From Fidelibacterota bacterium (GTDB taxonomy: Bacteria; Fidelibacterota; Fidelibacteria; Fidelibacterales; Fidelibacteraceae): a stretch of DNA of 12,168 bases. The notes under the pieces were generated by a model that saw nothing but the letters and a program-made list of their open reading frames with translations, searched no databases and was not told where the DNA came from. The first letter of the stretch is position 1. Every line of letters starts with the position of its first letter. The position numbers and the translations under genes were made by a program. The DNA is taken from assembly GCA_016937825.1 (NCBI GenBank), contig JAFGVT010000086.1:1-12168 (forward strand), in the 5' to 3' direction. Below, piece by piece: positions 1 to 7,430 of the stretch.

Positions 1-3000
1 AAAGTCCGCATTTTCAACGACAGCGTGACCGTTTGGTTCGATGCCGGCGAATACAACACCAAAACAAAAGACCTCGACGTGGCTTCGCCGATCAGGATAC
101 TGTACGATACCCGGACATTTACCGCGAACGCCCTCGAGGGGAATCTTGACAACGATATCTACAGGGCATCCGGTCAGGTGGAGATCCGGGACAGCATTTC
201 CTTCGCCCTTGCAGATTCCATCCTGTTCGACCGGGAAAAGGACCGCGCTTTTTTATACGGGAACGCCATGATGTCCGACACGGTGAACCATATCACCATG
301 CGGGGAAGCGAACTGGAATATCATCTGGATACGGACCGTTTTTACGGACGCAGGGACGCTTCGGTCTATGAGACGCTCGATGACGGGACGAAGCGTTTCG
401 AGGTCTTTGCCGGAACCCTTGAAGGGGATATGGAAAAAGGCTGGCTGATCGCGGTAGACAGTGTGTTCGTCCGGCAGGATTCTTCCGGGGCATGGTGCGA
501 CTCTCTTTTTTATCTCGATTCAACCCAGACCGTCTATTTTTTCGGGAATGCTCACCTGCAGTATCAGGACATCGACATGTACGCTCCCGCGATGACGCTC
601 AACTTTCAGCGGAACCATCTGGGCAGCCTCATTGCCAAAGAAGATCCGAAGGTTACCCTTCGGGAAGAGGGGTTTTTACGCGAAACGGGCGGCAAAGCCG
701 TCAGCCGGACCAGCGTGATGACCGGAAAATATCTGCAGCTTGAGTTCAACGCCCAGGACGAACCCGAATGGATGGACATGGCGGGGATGGTGAGTTCGGA
801 CTATCACGTTTTCAAGGATTCCGTGTATAAAGGCATGAACCGTATGACCTCGGATACCGTGCACATAGAATTCGAAGACGGAGACGTACGGGACCTCTTC
901 GCCATTTACGGGATAGAGGGAAGTTTCATTCCCGACACCTCCTACGATGAAATGGATTCGACTGTTTACTACTATTGCGACAAGGCGCATTATGATCTGA
1001 GAAAAGACAATATGAAACTTTATCCGGGCTCGAATATGATGTACGGGAATATCAAACTTCGCGCCGATACCCTGAAGATCGACTGGAAAACCAACATCCT
1101 TTACGCACTGCCCCAAAAAAAAGGTGGGGAATTGCCCGAATTTATCCAGGGGGATGACCCGCCCGTTTACGGCGATCTTTTCGAATACAATCTGGATACG
1201 CAGCGGGGGAGGATCACCCGCGGAAAGACCAATATCAAGGAAGGGTATTATCACGGGAAAACCGTGCTTAAGACCGAAGAGGAACCGCTCTGGGTAAGCA
1301 AGGGTGTCGTGACGACCTGCGACCGGGACGAACCCCATTTCTGCCTGGAGGCAAAACGCATGAAAGTCATCCCGGGCGACCGGGTATTTGCACAGGATAT
1401 CGTGTTCAAGATCATGGATATTCCCCTGTTGTACATCCCGAGCCTTTTCGTGCCCATTGAGGAAGGGAACCGCCGAAGCGGCTGGATCCTCCCGCACTTC
1501 GGCACGTACCCGACGAAGGGATGGGCGCTGGAGGGCGGGGGATACTACTGGGCTCCGAACGATTATTACGACGCCCGGGCAGTGGTGGATTTTTACGACA
1601 ATCAGGGGATCACGGCCGAATTGCGCCAGCGCTACGCCTGGAAGGACCATATCTCGAATGGAAGCCTTACGGCAACGTACTGGAACTACTTCCTGCGCAG
1701 CACGACTTCAGCAGGGTATAAGATCAACATTGTTCACCCTCAGCAAATAGGACTGAAATCAAGTCTGAACATATCCGGGACCTTCACCAGCGACGCAAAG
1801 CATTTCACCGAAGAGCTTGATCAGGACGACCGGCTTGAGCAGCAAATGGTGTCCTCGGCTTCCTTCCGGACGACACTGGGACCTTTTTCCGTGAACGTGA
1901 ACGCCTCGCGGACTGAGGACCTTCTGACCGGAACGACCAAGACCTCTTTCCCGCAATTTTCCATTTCCAAAGCCACCGCCAAAATAATTAAACGCAAAAA
2001 TATGAGCGAACCGGAAAAATGGTACCATAAATTCACCTATTCAGTCCGCTCAGAGCTGAGCAACCAGATGACGCATATCTGGAACGCCTCCGATTCCCTT
2101 TTTATCGACGATACCCGGAATAAATTCCAAACCAGCGGCGGCGTGCGTTACAGCGATAAGCTGTTCGGCTTCCTGACCGTATCCCCTTATCTGAATTATT
2201 ACGAGGATTGGACGACCCTTTACAAAGCGCCGGTCATGCGGAACGATTCCGCTTTGGTGGACAGCAACGGCACGCTGGTCCTTGAGGAAAGGAACGCCTT
2301 CAAACGCCGCGGACGCTTCGATCTGGGAACTTCGGCCAGCACGACCCTCTACGGGGTGTTCAACATCAATATCGGACCTCTCAAGGCCATCCGGCATACC
2401 ATGACCATGAGCATGACATATCAGTACCAGCCCGATCTGTCCATGAATCCGGAATATGTTTTCCGGGGGATCGGGACGAACGGAGAGGAGGTAAAACACG
2501 ATTATTTTACCGGTACGCTATTGGGGAAAACACCCGATTCCCAAAGCCAGACCTTCGTGATGAACTTCAATCACAACTTCGAATCGAAAGTCGTGTCACG
2601 GGACGGCAAGGAAAACAAGACCCTTTTTCTTAATCTGAAACACGGCTACAATTTCCTTGCCGACTCGCTGCGGAACAGTCTGATCACCGCAACATCCACC
2701 ATTAAGGACCTTCCGGGGGGCATGTCTCTGAAGATCGATGCCGCATTCGATCCCTACGCCTACAGGATAAACAATGACGGGGTTTCGGTTACACGCATCG
2801 ACCAATTGGCGGTTCCGCGTCTTACCAGTTTGCGGATAGGAACAAACCTGTCCCTGAAACCCGTGACGCAGAGGGAGAGAAAGTCCGAAACGCCGGGAAC
2901 GGCATCCGATTCCGCGGATTATCGTGATAAGGGGAAAGCGCTTCAGGAACCGCCCCGCCTCAAGGTCGTTCCGGGTGCGGATGCGGGGTTCTCAAACTGG

Positions 3001-3306
3001 AGCATTACCTCGGGCATATCGTTTACCTCAACGGCCAGCAACCCCCTGAACATAAAGAACCGGCTGTTGATCAATACCACGGTGAAAGCAAATCTCACGC
3101 CGAAATGGAGCGGGAGCTATATCATAAATTTTGATGTTCTGGAACAAGCGATCACCGATCAACGTCTCACACTGACGCGCGACCTGCATTGCTGGACCCT
3201 GTCCCTCGACTGGGATCCCGGGGACAGCTTTTTTATCAGCCTGAACGCCAAGGCAACGATGCTGAAAGCACTGAAACTCGAAAAACGGACGGGAAGAAAC
3301 TATTAA
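1..3306 (+). CDS. lptD: LPS-assembly protein LptD/OstA-like outer-membrane protein, 5' partial
   Basis: LptD forms the outer-membrane channel that inserts lipopolysaccharide in the outer leaflet. The frame is open to the first base, so the GTG at 25 is an internal codon and the N-terminus with its signal peptide lies outside. Counting from the first codon (1101 residues visible), about residues 1-430 are repetitive beta-strand sequence typical of the periplasmic OstA/LptA-like jellyroll. A TTCDRDEPHFC stretch (Cys440, Cys448) follows, then the conserved junction IPLLYIPSLFVP and RRSGWILPHFG (from residue 491), then YYWAPNDYYDA, a hallmark of LptD barrel starts. The rest looks like alternating strands of a large barrel. 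A charged, probably disordered loop sits near residues 955-985. The end, DLHCW (Cys1064) followed by LKLEKR, resembles LptD C-termini from the Bacteroidota side. The Cys440/448 and Cys1064 residues could form the disulfides known for LptD, which is inference. The stop TAA is one base before the methyltransferase start. The family call is firm; the exact symbol is less so because FCB versions are divergent. Confidence 0.88.
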   Translation, partial: KVRIFNDSVTVWFDAGEYNTKTKDLDVASPIRILYDTRTFTANALEGNLDNDIYRASGQVEIRDSISFALADSILFDREKDRAFLYGNAMMSDTVNHITMRGSELEYHLDTDRFYGRRDASVYETLDDGTKRFEVFAGTLEGDMEKGWLIAVDSVFVRQDSSGAWCDSLFYLDSTQTVYFFGNAHLQYQDIDMYAPAMTLNFQRNHLGSLIAKEDPKVTLREEGFLRETGGKAVSRTSVMTGKYLQLEFNAQDEPEWMDMAGMVSSDYHVFKDSVYKGMNRMTSDTVHIEFEDGDVRDLFAIYGIEGSFIPDTSYDEMDSTVYYYCDKAHYDLRKDNMKLYPGSNMMYGNIKLRADTLKIDWKTNILYALPQKKGGELPEFIQGDDPPVYGDLFEYNLDTQRGRITRGKTNIKEGYYHGKTVLKTEEEPLWVSKGVVTTCDRDEPHFCLEAKRMKVIPGDRVFAQDIVFKIMDIPLLYIPSLFVPIEEGNRRSGWILPHFGTYPTKGWALEGGGYYWAPNDYYDARAVVDFYDNQGITAELRQRYAWKDHISNGSLTATYWNYFLRSTTSAGYKINIVHPQQIGLKSSLNISGTFTSDAKHFTEELDQDDRLEQQMVSSASFRTTLGPFSVNVNASRTEDLLTGTTKTSFPQFSISKATAKIIKRKNMSEPEKWYHKFTYSVRSELSNQMTHIWNASDSLFIDDTRNKFQTSGGVRYSDKLFGFLTVSPYLNYYEDWTTLYKAPVMRNDSALVDSNGTLVLEERNAFKRRGRFDLGTSASTTLYGVFNINIGPLKAIRHTMTMSMTYQYQPDLSMNPEYVFRGIGTNGEEVKHDYFTGTLLGKTPDSQSQTFVMNFNHNFESKVVSRDGKENKTLFLNLKHGYNFLADSLRNSLITATSTIKDLPGGMSLKIDAAFDPYAYRINNDGVSVTRIDQLAVPRLTSLRIGTNLSLKPVTQRERKSETPGTASDSADYRDKGKALQEPPRLKVVPGADAGFSNWSITSGISFTSTASNPLNIKNRLLINTTVKANLTPKWSGSYIINFDVLEQAITDQRLTLTRDLHCWTLSLDWDPGDSFFISLNAKATMLKALKLEKRTGRNY

Positions 3307-3307
3307 C

Positions 3308-4153
3308 ATGAAAGCGAAGAAATCCTGGATCAAGATACGCTTTGAAAAGGACCCGCACGTGTCGGAACGGCTGGACCGGATGACGGAACTTGGCGAGATC
3401 CCCTCGATGGAAGAAACCGATTTTGCCCTGTTCGTTCTGGGCGACTGGAACAACCGTAAAGCTCTCAGAAAAACACTCCGGGAGGCTTTCCCGGATACCG
3501 CCTGGACGGAAGAGGTTCTGGAAGACCGTGACTGGAACCGGGGCTGGATCGAGGGATTTCAGCCCATCCGTGTTCACGGCACCCTGTGGGTCACGCCGCC
3601 CTGGCATCTGGACCAGATCCCCGAGGGACATGAAACGGTCATCATCAATCCCGGAGCGGCATTCGGGACCGGGACTCACGAATCGACCCGGCTCGCCCTG
3701 CAGGCCATGACGGGACTGCTGAAAAAGGGAGACCGCGTCCTGGACCTGGGCTGCGGATCGGGCATTCTGTCGATCGCGGCGCGGAAAATGGGTGCAGGAC
3801 GGGTGCATGCGATCGACAATGATCCCGAGATCGGAGACAATCTGTCCGAAAATCTCCGGCTCAATGCGGCAGCGGATATCAGCTGGGAAATACGGGATAT
3901 TCTCGCCATGCGGGATTTTTCCTGCGATCTGGCGCTGATCAACATACAGAAACATATCATTTTGCCCCTTCTGGAGCGTTTTAACATTGCAAAAGGGACA
4001 CCGGAACGCGTAATTTTAGCCGGTTTGCTTTTTGAACATCGCGGGGATGTCGAAACAGCTCTTGAAAGCAGTTCATACAAGGTTCTTGATGTCCTCCGCA
4101 TGAATGACTGGATCGCCGTAAGCGCGATCCGCCGGAGTATTAATGAAAAATAA
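3308..4153 (+). CDS. prmA: Ribosomal protein L11 methyltransferase (PrmA-like)
   Basis: This is a class I SAM-dependent methyltransferase predicted to methylate ribosomal protein L11 in the cytoplasm. The 281 residues are close to the usual PrmA length. The N-terminal substrate-binding part has the family stretch EDRDWNRGWIEGFQPIRV (residues 72-89) and TPPWH. It is followed by the PrmA signature NPGAAFGTGTHESTRLAL (114-131) and the SAM-binding loop LDLGCGSGILSIAA (145-158), with the acidic ribose ligand in HAIDND (168-172). The usual catalytic-region NI is seen as LINIQ (210-214). The ATG at 3308 is the only start that keeps the N-terminal domain. Its Shine-Dalgarno is weak, so coupling to translation of the LPS-assembly gene one base upstream is likely. 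The 3' end overlaps the next gene by 11 bases. It is the single cytoplasmic enzyme in an envelope operon. Confidence 0.9.
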   Translation: MKAKKSWIKIRFEKDPHVSERLDRMTELGEIPSMEETDFALFVLGDWNNRKALRKTLREAFPDTAWTEEVLEDRDWNRGWIEGFQPIRVHGTLWVTPPWHLDQIPEGHETVIINPGAAFGTGTHESTRLALQAMTGLLKKGDRVLDLGCGSGILSIAARKMGAGRVHAIDNDPEIGDNLSENLRLNAAADISWEIRDILAMRDFSCDLALINIQKHIILPLLERFNIAKGTPERVILAGLLFEHRGDVETALESSSYKVLDVLRMNDWIAVSAIRRSINEK

Positions 4154-4919
4154 GTTCATACCGCCCCTCCTTTTTTTGCTTATGCTTTTTGCGTGGAACT
4201 GCGGTCCCAGCTATCCGGATGATACCGATCAGGAACCCTCCTATCCGGTCCCTGAATTAAGTGATCCTGTCCTGTCGTTCCATGACGAACGGGGCGAACT
4301 GCACTGCCGCATAAAAGCCCTGTACGATCAGGAGATCACGGAAATAACGGCCGCCCTTCAGCTGGAGGGCTTTGACGTATCAAATTTAACGATCACCCTG
4401 AATGATTCCGGCGCTCTGGGGGATGCCCTGCCGTATGACAATATGTTTACGCGGAATATTAACCTGAACCGTATCGATTCCGTGAACGGTGTCATCCGGG
4501 TCCGGTATTCCCTCTACGAAGAAGATTCTCTTCTGCAGGATCTTTTTGACACCCTGAATGTGATCGCCAACCTCCCGCCGGTGATCACCGGCGTCGTGAT
4601 GCCCGATACGATCGTCCGGCCGCTCACCGGGACAAAAGACCTGCTGATCTATGTGCTCGTTGACGACCCGAACGGCATTCAGGATGTGATCGAAGGCTAT
4701 TTTCAGGTCAGGAGCAATACGACCGGGCTCTGGGGCTCCGACTACAATCTGAACGACAGGGGTGAACTGGGCGATGCCCAGGCCGGGGACGGGATCTTTT
4801 CAAGCGGCCTGCAGATTTCGTCGCAAAACAGCGCCGTGACGAACTATTTCAGGTTCCGGGTCAAAGATACGGCATCCAATTTTTCTGCATGGAGCCTCGA
4901 CTCCGTGGTGGTGAGGTAA
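4143..4919 (+). CDS. Predicted lipoprotein with duplicated Asp/Gly-rich (choice-of-anchor-X-like) motif
   Basis: The 258-residue protein starts with a lysine, a hydrophobic stretch (residues 5-18) and a cysteine at 20 in the context FAWNC-G, then a Pro/Asp-rich linker. This looks like a lipoprotein signal, although Asn at -1 departs from the usual Gly/Ala/Ser. The mature part appears to have two beta-sandwich modules. The first carries LNDSGALGDALPYDNMFT (86-103) and the second LNDRGELGDAQAGDGIFS (203-220). Both share LND-x-G-x-L-GDA-x3-D-x2-F, so a duplication is clear. The Asp/Gly pattern could bind calcium, which is inference. Similar NDxGxxGD...DGxF motifs occur in exported proteins of FCB and related bacteria ('choice-of-anchor X'). 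The start has a GGAG four bases into the preceding gene's last codons (4134-4137), five bases from the ATG. It ends one base before the propeller gene. No enzymatic motif was seen, so a structural or adhesion role on the envelope is the cautious reading. Confidence 0.8.
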   Translation: MKNKFIPPLLFLLMLFAWNCGPSYPDDTDQEPSYPVPELSDPVLSFHDERGELHCRIKALYDQEITEITAALQLEGFDVSNLTITLNDSGALGDALPYDNMFTRNINLNRIDSVNGVIRVRYSLYEEDSLLQDLFDTLNVIANLPPVITGVVMPDTIVRPLTGTKDLLIYVLVDDPNGIQDVIEGYFQVRSNTTGLWGSDYNLNDRGELGDAQAGDGIFSSGLQISSQNSAVTNYFRFRVKDTASNFSAWSLDSVVVR

Positions 4920-4920
4920 G

Positions 4921-5115
4921 ATGAAAAGATTTTATGACATTCTGTGGCTCCTCTGTCTGTTCTCGGCCGCATACGCCGTTCCCCTGGCAAACACCTTCAC
5001 GCTTGAGGATACCCTGGTCTATGACGGGCTCGGCAGCAATTCCGTAACGGATATCGTTCAGCTCAACGACAGCACCTTTGTTCGCGAGCGGGAACGGACT
5101 TTCGATAAGTCATGA
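4921..5115 (+). CDS. N-terminal fragment of frameshifted secreted propeller protein (signal peptide part)
   Basis: This 64-codon piece is the start of the gene that continues at 5078-6493 in another frame. It has a clear Sec signal peptide: MKR, a hydrophobic core, and an AYA-V cleavage site after residue 19. The mature part to SVTDIVQLNDST reads like the opening strand of a beta-propeller blade. After that the frame gives an Arg/Glu-rich run (RERERTF) unlike the neighbourhood and stops at TGA 5113-5115. The shifted frame instead gives FASGNGLSISHD, which completes a blade. GAGGT (4913-4917), overlapping the stop of the lipoprotein gene, serves as ribosome-binding site. As written, the sequence would make only a short exported peptide, so this is not an independent gene. 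It is either a real frame-disrupting mutation or a sequence error. Confidence 0.75.
   Translation: MKRFYDILWLLCLFSAAYAVPLANTFTLEDTLVYDGLGSNSVTDIVQLNDSTFVRERERTFDKS
5077..5082 (+). other. Frameshift site in the propeller gene
   Basis: The frame that carries the signal peptide stops making sense here, and the frame one base later takes over with propeller sequence. Removing one T from the TTT at 5077-5079 gives NDSTLFASGNGLSISHD. Restoring two missing bases just after it would give NDSTFVFASGNG. Both are plausible propeller sequence. No prfB-like CTTTGA slippery stop or long homopolymer is present, so programmed frameshifting has no visible support. Confidence 0.75.
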
Positions 5116-6493
5116 CAGGGCAGAGACGATCTTTACCTATTATCCCAACGGGAATTCGGTATCCTACGGCGCCGTCACGGGCGTTGCGACGCTCGGTGAA
5201 CATATCTGGATCGCGACCGCCTATGACACCCTGGTGCAGGAAGGAAGCTATTATACCGATTATCCAAAAGGGAACGGCATCAGCTATTCCCCGGACGGCG
5301 GCCTTTCCTGGCAGCGTTTCCCCCAGTCCGTAGACCGGCAGGAAGATAATTTCGAACTGCTTTTCGGAGATACGATCCCGGCGCTTCCCATCACATCAAG
5401 GATCAACAATCTGACCTACGACCTGGCCGTGCAGCTGACCGCTGCGGGCGATACGGTCTTATGGTCCGTCAATTTCGCCGGGGGGTGCCGGAGAAGCTTC
5501 GATAAAGGAGAATCCTGGGAACGTGTGATCCTGCCGCCGGACCGCTATGACGTTCTGGACGAGTCCACGCCCCGCGATTTCGACCTGAGTCCCACCTCCG
5601 GGGCTCTGGGTTATGAAAGCAATCTGAATCACCGCGCGTTTTCCGTCCATGTTTCGGGGGACACGGTCATTGTCGGGACAGCCAACGGGATCAACATTTC
5701 CCATGACGGCGGGACGGTATGGAACAAATACACCGCCCAGAATTCGGGGATCTGCGGGAATTTTATCGTCGATGTCACCCTGGGCGACGACGGGTCGGTC
5801 TACGGCGCGGCGCTGGCCACGCAGGGGAGCGAAAGCCAGGGACTGGTGGTATCGCAGCGCAATGTCAACGGGATGCTCTATTGGGATACCTACCTTTCCG
5901 GTTCACGGCTGTACAATGTTTTTGCGGGTCCCGGGGGCCGGGTCTTCGCGGCCGGCGAAAAAGGCGTCTGGTATTCCGCGGACGGCTGGAACTGGTACAG
6001 GATGAACGATATTGAAGATGAGAACGGGCAGCTGCTTCTGACGCAGAAGATTTACTGCGCCCTGGAAGATGATCAGGGCATGCTCTGGGTGGGAACGGCC
6101 GACGGCGTGGCCAGGTCCGCGGACCTTGGACTGTCGTGGGAGATCATTCGACGGGTAAATGCCGATTACCGCGACCCCCTTGAAATTTCGGCCTATCCCA
6201 ATCCTTTTTCCCCTTCCAGAATGAATCAGTTGTACGATGACGGATATGTGCGCATCCATTGCCACGTGCCCTCGGCGGGGCAGTTGGATATCGATGTCTA
6301 TGACTTCGGCATGACCCGCGTCAGGAACATCGCAGCCCGGATGGAGGTCGATGTTCAGGATATCGAAGTGACCTGGAACGGGAAAAACGGGATGAACCAG
6401 ATTGTCGCGAACGGGGTTTATTTTATTCGCCTTACGTTTCATGACGGGACACAAGACCATGTTGCATGGTCAAAAATAATCATACTGGACTGA
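5078..6493 (+). CDS. Secreted Asp-box beta-propeller protein with C-terminal T9SS/FlgD-Ig-type sorting domain (main body after frameshift)
   Basis: The frame opens at a TTG with no Shine-Dalgarno and no signal peptide. It is really the continuation of 4921-5115, giving a protein of about 520 residues once joined. Numbering from the TTG, Asp-box/BNR-type turns (S-x-D-x-G-x-x-W or near) recur at SPDGGLSW (71-78), SFDKGESW (140-147), SHDGGTVW (208-215), SADGWNW (300-306) and SADLGLSW (347-354). Each is preceded by strands such as IWIATA, VIVGTANG and LWVGTADG, typical of sialidase- or Vps10-like propellers in exported FCB proteins. No sialidase catalytic set could be identified. The last 100 residues hold ISAYPNPFSPS (370-380), an Ig-like core with VTWNGKN, and GVYFIRL (446-452). 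This matches the FlgD-Ig/Por secretion-tail class used as a type IX secretion signal in Bacteroidota. The product is therefore probably exported across the outer membrane. The following gene encodes a PorV/PorQ-like barrel, which fits. Function beyond binding or surface display is unknown. Confidence 0.82.
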   Translation: MFASGNGLSISHDRAETIFTYYPNGNSVSYGAVTGVATLGEHIWIATAYDTLVQEGSYYTDYPKGNGISYSPDGGLSWQRFPQSVDRQEDNFELLFGDTIPALPITSRINNLTYDLAVQLTAAGDTVLWSVNFAGGCRRSFDKGESWERVILPPDRYDVLDESTPRDFDLSPTSGALGYESNLNHRAFSVHVSGDTVIVGTANGINISHDGGTVWNKYTAQNSGICGNFIVDVTLGDDGSVYGAALATQGSESQGLVVSQRNVNGMLYWDTYLSGSRLYNVFAGPGGRVFAAGEKGVWYSADGWNWYRMNDIEDENGQLLLTQKIYCALEDDQGMLWVGTADGVARSADLGLSWEIIRRVNADYRDPLEISAYPNPFSPSRMNQLYDDGYVRIHCHVPSAGQLDIDVYDFGMTRVRNIAARMEVDVQDIEVTWNGKNGMNQIVANGVYFIRLTFHDGTQDHVAWSKIIILD

Positions 6494-6497
6494 TGAG

Positions 6498-7421
6498 ATG
6501 AAAACCCTTTTAAAAATACTGATGCCGCTCCTTGTTCTGGGAGCTTTGACGGCCGGAGATGAAGCCGGAGGGACCGCCGGCGCCTACCTCAGGATGCCGG
6601 GGGATGCGCGCTCCGCAGCGATAGGCAATGCCGCGACGGCTGTTACCGGAGATGCGAACATGGTCAACGGAAACCCTGCCATCCTTCCCACGCTTACGGA
6701 AAGACAATTCTCCAGCTCCTTCCAATTCCTTACCCTGGACCGCTCCTATCAGTCCATCGCCTTTGGCGTGCCCCTGCCGCCCAACGCCGCCATGAACGTT
6801 TCCTGGATCCACGCCGGGGTCGACAATATTGCCGGAAGAAATTTTTCCAACGATTATACCTACAAGTATGTCTGGTCCCAGAATGCTTTTGTCATCGGTT
6901 TCGGCATCCGGATCGCCGAATGGATCGCGATCGGCGTATCCGGGAAAATACTTTCCGACCAGCTGGCATACTCTTCCTCGAGCGGTTTTAGCGCCGATAT
7001 CGGGGTCATCGTCACCCCGTTCCGCCATCTGCAGCTTGGATTCGTTGTCAAGGACCTTTCCGGCAAGACGACCTGGGATACCTCGGGAGAGAATTATTCG
7101 GATTTTCAGACACGCCGGACCGATTATTTCCCGGGAGTCTATCATATGGGAATATCCTATACACTGCTTGAGAGATACCTTTTAAGTTTTTCATACAAGT
7201 ATTCCGAGGATATCGAACCGACCTGGCATACCGGGGTTGAGGCGCGGGTGGGAGACGGCATTTTTATCCGCGCCGGGGTTGACAACGGCATTCCGGTATT
7301 CGGATTCGGGACCTTTTATAAGTTATGGAACACGATGTCAACCCGCATGGATTATGCATTCGGAACAAGCCGGGTTCATGAAGGTATCAGCCATCTCTTT
7401 ACCTGGCTGTTCTATTTTTAG
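6498..7421 (+). CDS. PorV/PorQ-family outer-membrane beta-barrel protein
   Basis: The 307-residue protein has a signal peptide (MKTLLKILMPLLVLGALTAG) and then the family opening AGAYLRMPGDARSAAIGNA (27-45), followed by a degenerate NPA box, NGNPAIL (57-63). PorV/PorQ and related FadL-fold barrels normally begin with 'AGA-x-FL-x(4)-GARA-x-GMGGA' and '(W)NPAGLA', so the match is clear though diverged. The rest is alternating amphipathic strands ending in the aromatic residue Phe (LFTWLFYF), as expected for insertion by the BAM machinery. PorV shuttles cargo to the attachment complex in type IX secretion, and PorQ belongs to the same superfamily. Which of these this protein resembles in role cannot be told here. 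It starts four bases after the stop of the sorting-domain propeller, which suggests a functional pairing. The ATG at 6498 has a weak Shine-Dalgarno, and coupling to the upstream gene is likely. Confidence 0.78.
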   Translation: MKTLLKILMPLLVLGALTAGDEAGGTAGAYLRMPGDARSAAIGNAATAVTGDANMVNGNPAILPTLTERQFSSSFQFLTLDRSYQSIAFGVPLPPNAAMNVSWIHAGVDNIAGRNFSNDYTYKYVWSQNAFVIGFGIRIAEWIAIGVSGKILSDQLAYSSSSGFSADIGVIVTPFRHLQLGFVVKDLSGKTTWDTSGENYSDFQTRRTDYFPGVYHMGISYTLLERYLLSFSYKYSEDIEPTWHTGVEARVGDGIFIRAGVDNGIPVFGFGTFYKLWNTMSTRMDYAFGTSRVHEGISHLFTWLFYF

Positions 7422-7424
7422 GAG
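7420..7424 (+). promoter_or_regulatory. Ribosome-binding site (AGGAG) of second barrel gene
   Basis: AGGAG overlaps the TAG stop of the upstream barrel gene and lies six bases before the ATG at 7431. This decides for that ATG over the in-frame TTG at 7428. Confidence 0.7.
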
Positions 7425-7430
7425 ATTTTG

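Noticed and set aside
676..1650. 324-codon minus-strand open frame inside the LptD gene
   Set aside because: It lies wholly opposite a strong LptD coding sequence with recognisable motifs. Its translation has no signal, domain or plausible composition; it is an antisense shadow of codon bias.
3236..3955. 239-codon minus-strand open frame across the LptD end and prmA
   Set aside because: It is antisense to two supported genes with no recognisable product and no ribosome-binding site.
5074..5086. Programmed ribosomal frameshift in the propeller gene
   Set aside because: There is no slippery heptamer, no stop codon at the shift point, no stimulatory Shine-Dalgarno and no evident downstream pseudoknot.
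5903..6460. 185-codon minus-strand frame opposite the propeller
   Set aside because: It is an antisense shadow of the Asp-box and sorting-tail coding sequence.
6510..7145. 211-codon minus-strand frame opposite the PorV/PorQ-like gene
   Set aside because: Its low-complexity, charged translation is unlike a protein family. The plus strand has signal peptide and barrel features.
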